In this document: positions 51,503-62,759 of the stretch, in pieces
How positions within the stretch are numbered: the first letter of the stretch is position 1
Layout: each line of letters starts with the position of its first letter
Notes under the pieces: generated by a model
Told to the model about the DNA's origin: nothing
Databases searched by the model: none
The model's input: the letters and a program-made list of their open reading frames with translations, nothing else
Made by a program: the position numbers and the translations under genes
NCBI RefSeq assembly: GCF_009727055.1
Contig: NC_052355.1
Span: 8,396,034-8,460,033 of the forward strand
DNA: 64,000 nucleotides
Reading direction: 5' to 3'
DNA from: Benincasa hispida
Lineage: Eukaryota; Streptophyta; Magnoliopsida; Cucurbitales; Cucurbitaceae

Positions 51503-52674
51503 AATTCCACCTTGTCAAGATTTTTGGAGAATCCATTATCTGCACTAACATTAATAATTCTCAAGTTAGAAAACTATCACCTACTCCACCATGAAAAGTA
51601 GATACTTGGAATACCAACTCCTAAGATTTTCCTTTTTCGTCACATGCCGTTAAACCATGTTGGTGCAACTTCCACCTACTTAGCTCACTTGGAAGTCCTT
51701 CAGCCATTAACATGACTTCCACCATACACCTTGAATAAGCATCAAATCAATGCCCGTGTACAAACTTGTGGAACCGCTAATATTACATCGTCTATCATGG
51801 TAGTACAGACATACAACGAATGATGAATAATGAATTACTTCAATGGAAGATATTGTCATCTTCCATGACAACAGAGACAACGTTAGCATCCAGCTCAGTC
51901 TTTTTGACGAACTTGCTTTATTACGACAATCCTTTTTCATGTGAACAGACTGTCCATATTTCCAGCAAACCTTTTTCTGCATTACCTCTTTCTTTTTCTT
52001 CCACTTACTAGCTACTAGTATTGAATCCTTTGGTGAAGTATGCCCTTCACTCTTAAGTTTTCTTTCATCTGACAAAATTTACTTATAGCCTCAGCAAAAT
52101 CTAAAGTTCATCTCTCATACATCAAAATAGGCTTGATGTATTCCTAAGAAGAAGGAAGTGATAAGTTGAGTCATGATTTCCTTAACTTCATCTTTTATCA
52201 TCACTATCATCACTTCTGGCTCATAAATAATGCAATTGAGAATATCTAGATGATCTTATATTTTCATACCTTCCCCCATTTTCAACGTGTGAAACTGCTT
52301 TGTCACATACAATCGATTTGAGATGATCATTGCCTAATACATTGTTTCATGCTTCTTTAAAAGCTCATTAGCTGTCAAAATTCCATGCAAATTTGCAAGA
52401 ATATTTTTAGCCAAATTTAGCCTGAATACACTAGCAACCCTCAAATCCGTTTCCTCCCAATCTTCATTGCTCATGTTGAACTTCTTAGAACCCTTGTTGG
52501 AATCTTCGTTGGACACTTTTGGAACACTACTTAACTCTTAAAAAGTACCACTGTTTGGTCTTCCCTTCAAGGTCTTGTGTAACCTAACTTGTAGCAGCAC
52601 ACCATTAACCTGCACTTGCCACAAGTCGAAGTTGGTCCTTCCATAAAATTTCTCTCCATTGAACTTTACTAAAC
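51503..52674 (-). pseudogene. Tnt1-like Ty1/copia gag
   Basis: Seen on the minus strand: start MSLVKFNGEKFYGRTNFDLW (ATG about 52,674), QVQVNGVLLQ, a stop, then NMSNEDWEETDLRVASVFRL, NLHGILTANELLKKHETMY and, after stops, ISNRLYVTKQFHTLKMGEGM. At 51,707-52,075 it reads KKKEVMQKKVCWKYGQSVHMKKDC. The last is the CCHC zinc knuckle with the second Cys changed to Tyr. Known: this is the UBN2-type gag of Tnt1-like copia elements; it packages RNA. Several stops; protease, integrase and RT are absent, so the element is a deletion derivative between two LTR-T copies. Confidence 0.83.
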
Positions 52675-52919
52675 TCATAAAGGTTGACAATTTTGCTTCT
52701 CATCCTAGTAAGCAACAAATAGTGAACAACCTACACTATTCACAGTACTGTAGTTTGTTTCAAGAATTCTTTTCTTATGCGGAGGGTTAAACAATGTTGC
52801 AACCACATAACAAACTTAGGAATTCAAGAAACAACAAACGTAACACTTTGATATACAATTTGTTCGGAAAAACCATCCACTTCTTCCACAGGAAAAAGCA
52901 AAAAAAAAAAAAAAAGATA
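52675..52919 (-). mobile_element. 5' leader of the Tnt1-like remnant
   Basis: Non-coding, between gag start and LTR-T. It has an A-run (52,898-52,914). No primer site was recognised, so the LTR edge is approximate. Confidence 0.5.
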
Positions 52920-53293
52920 GAGAAATTAAAATAAAGAAATAAAAGCTGAGTGCACAAGAATTTACGTGGTGAACACCTAACTCGGAGAAAAATGACAGAC
53001 CAGAAAAATAAGCTATGTGAAAGATTGCTACAATCATACAACACAATTCTCTCTCTTGATTCTAATTACAATAGTACTCTCTCAAAACTTTTGACTACTC
53101 ACACTTATTTTTCCATTATCGAACTAGAAAATACAAAAGAAATTTAATTAGAGTTAGTACACTAAGCTTAATATGTTTATAACTAGGACGACTTAAATTA
53201 GGGGTATAGGCTCCTTTTATAGTATTAAGATTTCATTGCTTTCTTCAATTTTCAATGTGGAACAAATTGCACGTCTAAAATTGTGTAAAAACT
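52920..53293 (-). mobile_element. LTR-T, 5' LTR of the Tnt1-like remnant
   Basis: Minus-strand start TGTTGAGTTTTTACAC at 53,293, with TATAAAAGGAGCC about 80 bp in. It shares its outer flank (gttatgtaaagaagctc) with the copy at 9744, so both derive from one insertion that was later copied. Confidence 0.75.
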
Positions 53294-53858
53294 CAACAGT
53301 TATGTAAAGAAGCTCCTCATCCATCTATGTTGTTATAACTACACAATACTTATTTTGTGTAGTTGAGCAAATGTGCTTCATTGTTTTTCAATGTAGGAAT
53401 ATGCTGAGCTTATTTGCTTTTCTATGACCTTGAGTCTTTAGTTTGTGATAGCAATTGAAAGTAAGCCTTTGTCTATTTCTTTATTTGAAGGTTTCGTATG
53501 GGAATTCTTGTATTTTATGTTCTCCATTTGAAAACTGGAAATATTGGGTCATCTAAAAGTTCCTTTCATGACTGCATGATTGATTGAACGTATTTAATGT
53601 TTTGGGTGGCGAAGAGGAGGGGGAGAATTTCATCTTTTAATGGTATTTTATTCTCTCAATCCATTTTCTTTTATTTCCATCTTATATCATTGTATTTTCA
53701 ATCCTTCTCATAATAGCAATCTAATTTTTTCTTGAATGAAACAAAAAATGTAAACTTAAAACATTATGTTTTAAATTTTATTTTTGTCAAAAGTTGTTTG
53801 GGTGGTGTAGTTGGTTATTATGCTAGTCTCACACACTAGATGTCCCAAGTTCAAATGT
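53294..53858 (+). repeat. Shared flank and TVR repeat, copy 5
   Basis: Same order as 9745-10,346: inverted repeat ctacacaatactt/attttgtgtag, ttttatgttctccatttg, purine tract aagaggagggggagaa (53,611-53,626), then a tRNA-Val-like block cut in its T-arm. Confidence 0.82.
53796..53857 (+). pseudogene. tRNA-Val(CAC)-like sequence, TVR copy 5 (3' truncated)
   Basis: Acceptor 5' strand gtttggg, D-arm and anticodon arm ctagt-CTCACAC-actag are intact (anticodon CAC). The T-arm breaks at gtcccaagttcaaatg and the 3' acceptor strand is missing. Confidence 0.78.
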
Positions 53859-54640
53859 ATTTAAAGTTTTCCTAGAAATGACTTGCATGAATAATGAAAT
53901 GCTTAAACATTTAAAGTACTTGCATCAAAATAGTTATCGTCTTTTGTGTTTGTTCTTTAAATAACATGAAGAGAGGTAATCATGGTTTATTACAAAAAGT
54001 GCATACAAACAATAAGAGATTAATGAGGTTTAAACAGAATGGGCAAGTTTTGTTTGGTGATTTGTGAAAGACTTAACTTATGTTTTTTTTTCCTTAATAG
54101 AATGTAAATGCTAATTTATAAATATACAAAATGTTAATTTGGATATTTTTGTAATTTGTGGAGAGTGGTTGTTCATTCATATATTATAGAAGTTCTTTAT
54201 GTATTGTAGCTTTAAGAGGAGTGGGTACCATATGTTTCTAATTGTAGTTTTATGGAAGTGGGTTGTTATTGCATTGTTTTAGGTAACTTTGTATCTAGTT
54301 TATGCTAGTGTATTAGATTGTTGTTCATTGCTATATCTTAAGTTATGTTTGTCCATTTATATGTGGATAATAAATATTGTTGGTTTATTAGGTTGACACT
54401 CATGATTACAAATAATTATTTTTTTATATTTTATGATTACAAATAATTATTTTTTTATATTTTTTAATAAAATGCAATGATGAATTTTTTTTTAATAAAG
54501 CGGGAAATTTAATGATTAATTTTTAATTTTTAGATCGACATTAAAAATGAATTGGATATTTTAGAACAGTAAGCATTAAAAAACATACGTTATTTTTAAA
54601 GTGAATGGATCACTTTTCATATCGGATAGTTAATGACAAG
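53859..54640. repeat. Composite repeat upstream of the CACTA end, copy 2
   Basis: Matches 11,800-12,640 with small indels and a local duplication (attacaaataattattttttt at about 54,395 and 54,425). No gene. Confidence 0.75.
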
Positions 54641-54790
54641 AAGCAAATTAGCTCATATCTTTAATGTTGGACAAGGTCATTTAATGTTAATCAGAGGATC
54701 GACATTGAAGAGGGTGTTATTAAAGGTGTTCGAGGTTGGTTATCTATAATGTTCTATCAATAATTTCGGTCGAATTGATATTAAACGACA
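54641..54790 (+). mobile_element. CACTA-type terminus, uninterrupted copy
   Basis: Reads gacaagaagcaaattagctc and then atatctttaatgttgg without the LTR-G insertion. It therefore serves as the empty-site reference for 12,665-15,398. Truncated near 54,790. Confidence 0.65.
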
Positions 54791-55450
54791 ATGTTGTTTT
54801 TAATTTCTGAACTTGCTAACAGTGCTTTTGAGTTCCAGCAGGATGGTCAAGCTTGGCTACAAGGATTGATCATCCATCTTGCAAAGCTGACAGAGGCCAT
54901 GTAGAGACTAGAGAGCGTGCCAGAGCAACCCATCGTCTGTACCTCGAAGGCAGAGTCCTAAGTGGAGTGCTACTACTCCAGTGATGATGAGGACGTCACT
55001 CCATGCTTACAAGTTTGTCAAGTTAAGGAGAATTTTAGCCTAAATCCGACGACATCCAAGTGATAGAGTTATAAGGTCAAAAGACCTCGCCCTGTTCTAA
55101 CTCCTGCTATTTCGTATATATTTGAGTTTTGTTCCCCTATCCCTCACGAGTCTATTAAGTCTTTTATTTGTTTCAACTCTTTTGGGTCACTTCAGTGTTT
55201 TGATTCTTTCTTTTTACCTTTTTTTCCATATTCCAAAAAAACCCAAATTTGACATGTCTGGTTCTCTTCAAAAGATGAGAAGTCTTATAGCATTACCAGG
55301 CTATATTGACTCATCCAAGAAAGGACTAGAAAAATATGAGAATTTCTTTGTACATTGACAGGGGACAGGCCATGTCGATCAATCAACGTTAAAAATTTGC
55401 CCTTCCTGGAGGAAGCCAGGTGAAAAAATTAATGCTTTCTAGTTTAACCT
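54791..55450 (+). pseudogene. Ty3/gypsy-like ORF remnants, uncertain
   Basis: Broken coding-like text. 54,830-54,960 translates partly as QQDGQAWLQGLIIHLAKLTEAM. 55,122-55,358 has an ORF whose last part reads MSGSLQKMRSLIALPGYIDS then SKKGLEKYENFFVH. The 5' part of that ORF is Leu/Phe-rich and unlikely to be protein. I do not recognise a domain; its position before a gypsy-type tail suggests a gypsy element. Confidence 0.4.
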
Positions 55451-56647
55451 ATTGTTCTTTTTGTCGTAGGTTCTTTCCCTCTGTCCTAAAGAAGAAAAAG
55501 ATTGATTTAAGGAAGCCCTCTTACCACCATCTCGTGTGTGAAAACATCATCAAGGGAGGTTTTGTGTTCCCTTGACTCTCTTATTTTATTAGGCTTAGAT
55601 TAGAGATACATTAGGGACAATGTATCATTTTAAGTTGGAGATGGGGTATGTCGTGACTGTTGGGGTCCTTGAGCACTATGCTCAGACGATGTTTATGTGC
55701 TTGAATTTGCTTGCTTGCTCTCTTTCTTGGTTTGTTATGATGAGTAGTTGATGACACACCTTTTTTGTAATTAGGCTTACATGAAACTATGTTTAAAGAG
55801 CATGATCATGATTTTTAGCCCGTTTTAAAAGCATTTCTCAATCTAGTAATGCATGATCATGACACACCTTTTTTTGTTGTTACTCTGAAAGGTTTATGTG
55901 ATACGTTTTAAGTGACTGAAGCTCAACCTAGTAATGCATGACTAAGTTTTTTGCCAAACTCTTATTTTGTATTGTAAAAGCCAAGTGTAGAATATGTGAA
56001 AACCAAATTTGTAAGAGGCAGAGCATATTGTAAAGTAAAAGGAAGTTGGTATGTTATTTTTTGAAGGGGATTACTCCTCTTTCTTGGGGTTATGATTAAC
56101 TTGGGGCGGCTATGACACCCGTAATGTCACTCTGAGCTAAATTACCCCGAGGAATGAGTAAGCTTCGACACTTTGTTAGGAGACATTGCTAGTAGTTGGA
56201 TGACCTGCATGACACCCATGTGGGCAAGCCAAAACGAAGGTGATGTGTCTAGATAAGGTTTTCTCTTTTGTGTAAAGTAAAAAAAAAAATAGAATAAAAG
56301 TTTGGTTTCCTTAAGTGTGTTATTACAATGTTGAGTTTAGGAAGCTTGGCTCCTGAACCTTCGAGCCAGTGTGGGGGAAAACGAATTGATGGCCTTATAA
56401 AACCATTTTGAGTTTTGCTAGCTTAATTAGCAGGGCTTTTAACTCACTCATGCATGAATAGTTTAGAATCATTTTTAAAATGTGCTTCATGGATTGATTG
56501 TAATCGGATTTTATTTTTTATTGCAAATCTCATCCTTATAAACTGTTGAGACTAGAGTAACGACCTATGTGATTGAGCAAGCATAATTTTCTGTGTGAAT
56601 GTGTGATTCTATCTTGTTCGAGGACGACCAAGAATTAAGTTGTGGGT
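55451..56647 (+). other. Non-coding 3' tail of a second gypsy element
   Basis: Contains gggacaatgtatcattttaa near 55,615, a stretch typical of Athila/Tat tails. At about 56,190-56,245 it carries tagttggatgacctgcatga with gggcaagccaaaacgaag, the same core as the 136 bp repeat at 2573. It ends in ttaagttgtgggtgtt, a plausible polypurine tract. No ORF. Confidence 0.65.
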
Positions 56648-57182
56648 GTTTGATAGCAAAAAAAAATGTATTATTTTCCTCTTCTTAATTCTAGGTCGTT
56701 TTTATGTTTAATGTGTTTATTTAGTGATTTTACAGGTATTGAGCCATCTTGAAGGTAGAACCCATCATTACGAGCTAGTCAGGGTTAATTCGGATCAATT
56801 AGGAGCAAATTTGAGCAACTGGGCTTCAAAACGATGTGAGCGGATGAAATCACCCATGGACAGAGCATTGTGAAATGCTATAAGGCAGTAGCTACCTATT
56901 TTATGCAAAATAGGGCAGCATTTCAACACTACAAATTGAAGACGGAAGCACGCACAAGGAATAGTAGCGTTACAACGCTAAAAATTTTCAACTGTGTAGC
57001 GTTGCAATGCTGCGAGGCTGCACTATATATATGTTTCTTTGCTTTAGGTCAGAATTAGACGGCCATCGTCGGCCTCCAGCTGATTTTTCCTTCTCTTCTC
57101 TCTTCCACTTGTTCTTTAGGTGTTTCTTCGATAGTTAATCGAGTAATGCCGGATTATAGCTTCTCATCCTCCATAGGAAGGT
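56648..57182 (+). mobile_element. Gypsy-type LTR, left part
   Basis: Begins ttgatagcaaaaaaaa after the purine tract. Includes a pair of related gtagcgttacaacgct/gtagcgttgcaatgct inverted-repeat-like motifs (56,967; 56,997) and a TATATATA stretch (57,024). It is interrupted at 57,183 by reversed LTR-B and continues at about 58,090. Confidence 0.6.
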
Positions 57183-58089
57183 AAGATTTGTATGAATGTA
57201 TCAGCAACAGCGGAAGCAACAAGGATCAATAAGCACTCTAATTCATTAATTTGGCCAGTAACTAAAGTGTGTTCATGCTAAAACAAGTGGGGTTCAAGCC
57301 ATACCTTTGTAGAACTTCTTCAACTCTTCATTCTCAGTTGCAAACTTCTCCAAATCTTGTTGCAGACTACCTCAAAACCTTCCCGTCTATTCTCTTGGAG
57401 CTTTAGATGGAGTTGTGGGACTCAAAATAAGCTTGAATGAAAGGAACTTGGAGAAGAGTTCATTGCTTCAACCCACTTGAAGAACACTTCTTCAATATGA
57501 ATTTTCAGCCAAAAATTCTATAGATGCATGCCCCAATTCCACTCAAATCTTCTCAATATACTAAACCGACATTGTTGATCCAACCCTTACCTATGAAAAT
57601 CTAAGGATAATACTGAATAAATAGAAGTTCATAGTTATCTCAGGATTAAGATCGAGTTACCTAGGTCATCTAAGTGAAATAGTCAATCTTATATAGTAAA
57701 CAACGTTATAAAGTCAGAGTGACTTATTTCTTGTTTTGATCTTATGCAAACTCATTGCATAGGACGCCCCCACTCCTCATATCAATAGGTTAGTTAGGTT
57801 TGCAATTCATTAGGCCTGAGATTTGCTGCCTAAAAAGAATAGTATTGCTCCTATCAAACTAGAGAAAAACCACATTGAATATTTAATTAGATGTTGGAAG
57901 TTAAACACTCATCTTAGAATAATCCCTAGAACATAATATGATTTATCAATTTTAATGAAATGGAATCATTTTCTGTGCATGTCGATTAATTAGATCATTA
58001 GGATCATTGGTTCGGATTCCAATCAATTGGGCTAAGCATAAATAAGAAGTTTAGGTCATGATTCGGTTCAATGCTCTAAAATACATTAG
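57183..58089 (-). mobile_element. LTR-B-related fragment, reversed, inside the gypsy LTR
   Basis: 57,200-57,560 matches the 3' end of LTR-B (agcactctaattcattaatt; ggcttgaacccc-type region), then 57,590-57,840 matches the 5' half. The middle is deleted. The 57,840-58,089 part may already be the gypsy LTR. Non-coding. Confidence 0.55.
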
Positions 58090-58385
58090 GTGAATCCATT
58101 CCTCTACGCTAAGAACATCTCAATTAATTGCATTTCATCTTTACTTTTCTTGCATTTTATTTTATGAACTTTCAATTATCAATCCAACACCAAACTCCCC
58201 CCCCCCCCCTCCCGCCATATCTTTATGTGAAAACACGCTTCGATGAACTAATCTCCGTCGTTTCTCTAGGGTTCGACCCCGGAATTGCCGCTTCATTACC
58301 AGTTAGTATAAGTAGTTCGTTCGATGATTTAAAAATATTATTTGTGTAGCAAAGGTTTATGGGTGACGGTAAACTCGGCTTACCA
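58090..58385 (+). mobile_element. Gypsy-type LTR, right part, with a poly-C tract
   Basis: Contains agggttcgaccccggaatt and ttagtataagtagttcg, the kind of end region seen in Athila/Tat LTRs. A run of about 14 C lies at 58,197-58,211. The exact 3' terminus was not found. Confidence 0.55.
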
Positions 58386-58859
58386 GAGGTACAACTCCCT
58401 CGCCATATTTTCTCTCATCTTTTTAAGTGTAGAGGGTTAGATTGTCTTCTTCCATAGAAAGTGGATTTGAAATTGGTTCTCTAAAAAAAAATCTCTGCAA
58501 AAATAATACAAAGAAGAAGGATTCTTCTCTTCCCTCTCTCAATCCTCTCTTTCCCTCCACCAAATCTAAGGCAAAACCCACACCTCCTGCAAATTCTCAA
58601 ACACTAAGAAGAATACAGAAGATTCCATTTTGGTGGTGTCCCAATTGGGATTTGCGTTTGAAGATCCGTTCATGACTTTATTTGAGGGATTACGTGAAGA
58701 AAAGGTTTCTTCAAATGTAAAGGTTTTCCTTCTCCTTTTTCCCTTTCTTAGCATGCTGTGAAATTATATTTTGAATACATAATCTTCTTCTTGAATGTTC
58801 TGTCATTTTGAGAATTTCGGGAAATAAGAAAAATTGGGACCGATCCCCACATGTCCTTC
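58386..58859 (+). mobile_element. Copia-type LTR 3' half
   Basis: Shares the LTR-A end style (gcatgctgtgaaatta block, then tgtccttca at 58,859). The reversed copia pol resumes right after. The first half is missing. No CGATCG motifs are seen in this version. Confidence 0.55.
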
Positions 58860-59850
58860 AATGATGCATTAGGTCAATGTAGCCATATCTTGAATAATCA
58901 TCGATGAATTGATGAAATATTCATACCCTCCTCTCGCTTTGAAATTCATCAGACCACAAAGGTCTGAATGTACGAGCTCTAAAGGGTTCTTTGGCTCTAA
59001 GACCTTTTCATGTAAAAGTTTTTTTGGTCATCTTACCTTCGAGACAAGATTCAGATGGCGGTAAGAAGCTATCTTCTAACTAGAGCAATTTGGATAAATT
59101 TTTCTTTTCTTTTATGAGTTTCAACTGTTTTAAACATCTCTATATTCAAAAGGGCTTTTAGCTTAGTTTTTTTTTAACACATATAAGTTATTTTCTAAAT
59201 TTGTAGAATAATTCTTAATTCGTTTCAAAATAATGAACGTTTCATTATTTTCAAAAGAAACTTTATAATTATGTTCTGGCAAACACGAGATACAAGTTAA
59301 ATTCCTTTTCATACAAGGAATATAATAAACATTTTCAAGTAAAATATATCTATTTCCAATAAATAACTTCATATCTTCCACTGTTTCAGTTGAAACAACA
59401 TCCCCAAGCCCTACCTTAAAGGTTACTTTACCTTCTGTAAGCCGTCTTCAGGAACTAGTTTCCTAAGAGAAAGCACAGATATGATTAGTGGCACCTGAAT
59501 CAATTATCCAGGTTCTTTTATCATTTTCCACTAAACATATCTTAATTATAAGCAAATCATATTTAACACTCATGATTTCTTTAGAAGAAGTCATGTTCTC
59601 AAATTTCTTAGTTAATATATCAGATATATTTGCTAGAATAATGTTTCATGCTTTTTCATTAGCCTTAATCCATCTGTCATGTGCTTACCAACTCTTTTAG
59701 TCTACAGAAGAACTGGGAGATTGAGGACATTCCTCTGTTAAAACAAATTTCAAATCATCGTTCGCTAGTATATTAAATTTCCATGTTTATTTATTAAGAT
59801 CGTTAACTAAACTGGAAACGTGCAATTTTGAAGAATTCGACATGTTGAAA
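58860..59850 (-). pseudogene. Ty1/copia gag-protease-integrase remnant (reversed)
   Basis: Seen on the minus strand: gag start region at about 59,840 (MSNSSKLHV type), NDDLKFVLTEECPQ, then KRTWIIDSGATNHICAF (59,470-59,530) with the protease Asp-Ser-Gly intact. 59,163-59,381 is open: MEDMKLFIGNRYILLENVYY then SCLPEHNYKVSFENNE. It continues to SCLEGKMTKK and FISSIDDYSRYGYID near 58,890, where the LTR cuts in. It matches units 1-3 at 21,551-31,984 in reverse. Broken by stops. Confidence 0.82.
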
Positions 59851-60888
59851 TTTTAAACAAATTCTTATTTGTAAACTACTTTTAAACCCAAATCAACTTT
59901 AGCAAAAGTTATAATGTACACATAAATTCATTATTTATTTGCAATGATACTATAGTCAGTCAGAATATGTGCTACTGAGGTGTAGTCAAATACTCCTTCA
60001 CTAAAGCAAGACATTGTTGACTAAATACGATCTCCAGAATAACTCTTATTCCTATATTCATTTAGTTACCATTTTCAATGAAGAACTTACTAACACTTAG
60101 CAATTCTGTAGCTGTAACCCTCCATTTTCAGACTTCATAGGTCAACCCCAACGTTGCTACCGAATTGGAATGTTAAGGATGGGAACGGACCAAAGAAATC
60201 CTATCCATTTCTAGAGTTTGAGTTGTTTCAAATCCTATGTTACAACCCTCCAAGAGGATAGCCGTGGTTAGCGACTAGCTAATGCTGCCTAGAAACTATA
60301 GCTGGTGCAACATAGGAATCTCACGATCCAAACCAGCAGAAGAGACTGAGGACACGTTGGACACATATCCTTCACTCGCTTACTATGAACTACTTCCCCC
60401 ATTCACCTTGCTATTTACCAATGCAAATACTTTCTGAATGGAGCAGTCAAGGTAAAATCAACAAGAAGCCGAACATGGATCTCATGGTGTGAACTCATAA
60501 GGACGTGAGAGTTAAGATCAATATATTATATATATATTTAATCTTACAATGAACTACTTCCCCTATTCACCCATGCGAGCACTTTCCGAATGGAGGGTTT
60601 ACTTCCAGGGTGACACGAAGCCAAGCATGAATCTCATGGTATGAACTCTTAGGGTTGTGAGAGCTAAGAACAATAAATTGTATATCTACGTGAGCATGCA
60701 ACTTACTTTTGTTATGAATTTTAATGTCTAATCCAATTTTATAACATCTTATAATATAACAGGCATGCTTTGCATTCATAACATATATCAAAGGCATTGA
60801 ACCTTTAATATAACACTTATATTAAACTCTAGAAACCATAAACATACATACTATATATTATAACTCTTTGTAATATATTTTCAGTGCA
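59851..60888 (-). mobile_element. Non-coding leader of the reversed copia unit
   Basis: Reverse complement of the leaders at 21,551 and 24,766, including the repeated ctctcacgtcc blocks (60,497-60,516; 60,640-60,665) with weaker inverted repeats. No ORF. Confidence 0.7.
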
Positions 60889-62607
60889 TGTAACATGCTT
60901 CCTATGGAGGGATTTTAAATCTACATGGCATACATTAAGCAAATACATTATGTTTGGGCCATAGATTTGAGCTTTGGAGGAATTTTAAGGACGAAACGTG
61001 CTGTCCGACATTACGAAGGATTGATTTTGTTGTAGTTTTGGGTGAGTACCTGATCTGGTCTTTTTTTGGATTATGGGTAATTATTGAAAATTAAGTTATT
61101 AATTTTGAAATTTATTTGTGTTTAAGTTTGCCAACAGAATTAGGCTTTTAGAATTAATTTTGGACCAAGCCACAATTTCGATAAAATTAAATTGGAGACC
61201 TTTAAGTAAATTAGTTATTTTGAGTTAGACCCAAAAGATTAATTTAAATACTAGATTTATTATTTTAGACGCTGCTTCAAGGTTTTTCTTGGCAAGAAGA
61301 AGATAAACTTGCTTGGGTTTATGTGGATTTAATTTTGAGGTAAGTAATCTTAATACAAGAACCACCTTCGTACCAAACAATGAAATTAAGGATAACCTTG
61401 TTGGTTTTGATATTTAAATAAACATGAAATATGTTTGAAATATGTTATAGGCATGAAAATGATCTAGAATTTTATGAAATATATTAATAGGACGAACGAG
61501 CATGGACCTAAATTCTGAGATACATGACACCACTATTAGAATGCCTTGGCACTAGGAAAAAATAAGATATATGTTGATAAGCACAACTTCATGTGACTTA
61601 TTATGTGAGTATAAAAATGTACCATGCGAATTATTATGAAATTGTGACTTTTTTTTTTATGTACATGATCTAGTGCATGAAAGTGATGTACTGGGGATGA
61701 TTCATTAACATTATATTAAACGTGTATGGTGAGACTGATTAACATGACATTGATTATGAGATTTGATGTGACTCATGAATATGTGAATGTTATATATAGT
61801 ATGAATTTAGACGTGATCCCTTTTCCTTTCCACACTCTTTGATTGCATGAAAGTTGTGCCTGTCCTAGGGCGCTAGTACATGAAAGAGATGTACTAAGAC
61901 TAGTATTTATGATAGTAATACATATCTAGCGGGGACTAGGGTGTACGAAAAAGATGCACGCTCAATGGGTTATGTGTATACGAAAGAGGTGTATACATAA
62001 CTATGTGCACAAAAGAGGTGCACATCCCTACATTCATATAGAAGACTTGAGGTGTATGAAAGTGATGCATTCCGAAAGGATACAATGTATATGAAAGAGA
62101 TATACATCGGACATGATGCGTATGAAAGTGACACATGTATAGGGGAAAGGTAAAAGAGTGAGTCATGAAAGAGAGATCTCCACGTCCCACTAGTATAGAG
62201 TTTCAGTTCATATTGCATTTATTGGACGTAAAAGCTTTGCCTGACCCTAGTAGTGGGGTTACTTACTGAGTATTTTATACTCATTCTTTCTCATGTTTAT
62301 TTTTAAGGTAAAGACGAGAACACGCTGCCGAATGACAAGTGGAAGCCGTGATCGAGCCACTAGGACGAGTCTCATGCTTCCACTCATGTTTTCAGGATTT
62401 TATTCTTTTAAAATTTATAGTCTTGATGTTTGAACTCGAAATTTTGGTATCTATGCTTTTAGACTTTTTTAAATAGTTTTCTGATTTTGTTTTATGGTTT
62501 TAAAGGTATCCTATTAAATGATTTAATCGATTTTTACCAAATCATAAAAAGAAGTCAATTTGAATTGTATGCATGCATGCCTATAGTAACGGCCTAGTTT
62601 AAGTCCT
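60889..62607 (-). mobile_element. LTR-G, third copy, reversed, with hairpin array
   Basis: The minus-strand end gcatgttaca lies at 60,889. The outer end near 62,607 (taacggcctagtttaagtcc) lacks the last bases of the terminus. The TATA palindrome gagtattttatactc is at about 62,266. It holds the best-preserved hairpin array (61,845-62,137). It is followed on the minus strand by leader and gag/pol, the same order as at 20,109. Confidence 0.75.
61845..62137 (+). repeat. Array of eight short hairpins with GAAAGAG-type loops (copy 2)
   Basis: Stem/loop positions: 61,845-61,859; 61,874-61,896 (TAGTACAT/ATGTACTA); 61,941-61,959; 61,971-61,999 (11 bp stem); 62,003-62,025 (ATGTGCAC/GTGCACAT); 62,051-62,071; 62,085-62,107 (ATGTATAT/ATATACAT); 62,117-62,137 (weak). 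Every loop is seven bases: GAAAGTT, GAAAGAG, GAAAAAG, GAAAGAG, AAAAGAG, GAAAGTG, GAAAGAG, GAAAGTG. Stem sequences differ between members yet stay self-complementary. Confidence 0.9.
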
Positions 62608-62759
62608 AGTGAAAAATTGCATTCTCATACTACATTATAATAGTCTCGAAAATTCAATCATTGCCACTTCTGTTAAGCATTTTCGTGATGACATTGTACT
62701 CCACCTTCATTGTACGTAGACAATAATCAATATGGGGTGAAGTCATCAGTACACATCTC
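62608..62759. other. Unassigned spacer
   Basis: 150 bp between LTR-G and LTR-B, no ORF and no match seen. Confidence 0.4.

Noticed and set aside
55122..55358. Signal-peptide-like hydrophobic ORF
   Set aside because: The Leu/Phe-rich start comes from a T-rich stretch; only the short MSGSLQKM part looks coding and I could not identify it.
58197..58211. Poly-C tract as a functional element
   Set aside because: A simple homopolymer in an LTR; it could also be a sequencing or assembly length error.
61936..62218. Overlapping minus-strand ORFs across the hairpin array
   Set aside because: Composition reflects the repeated stems; there is no homology and the LTR is non-coding.
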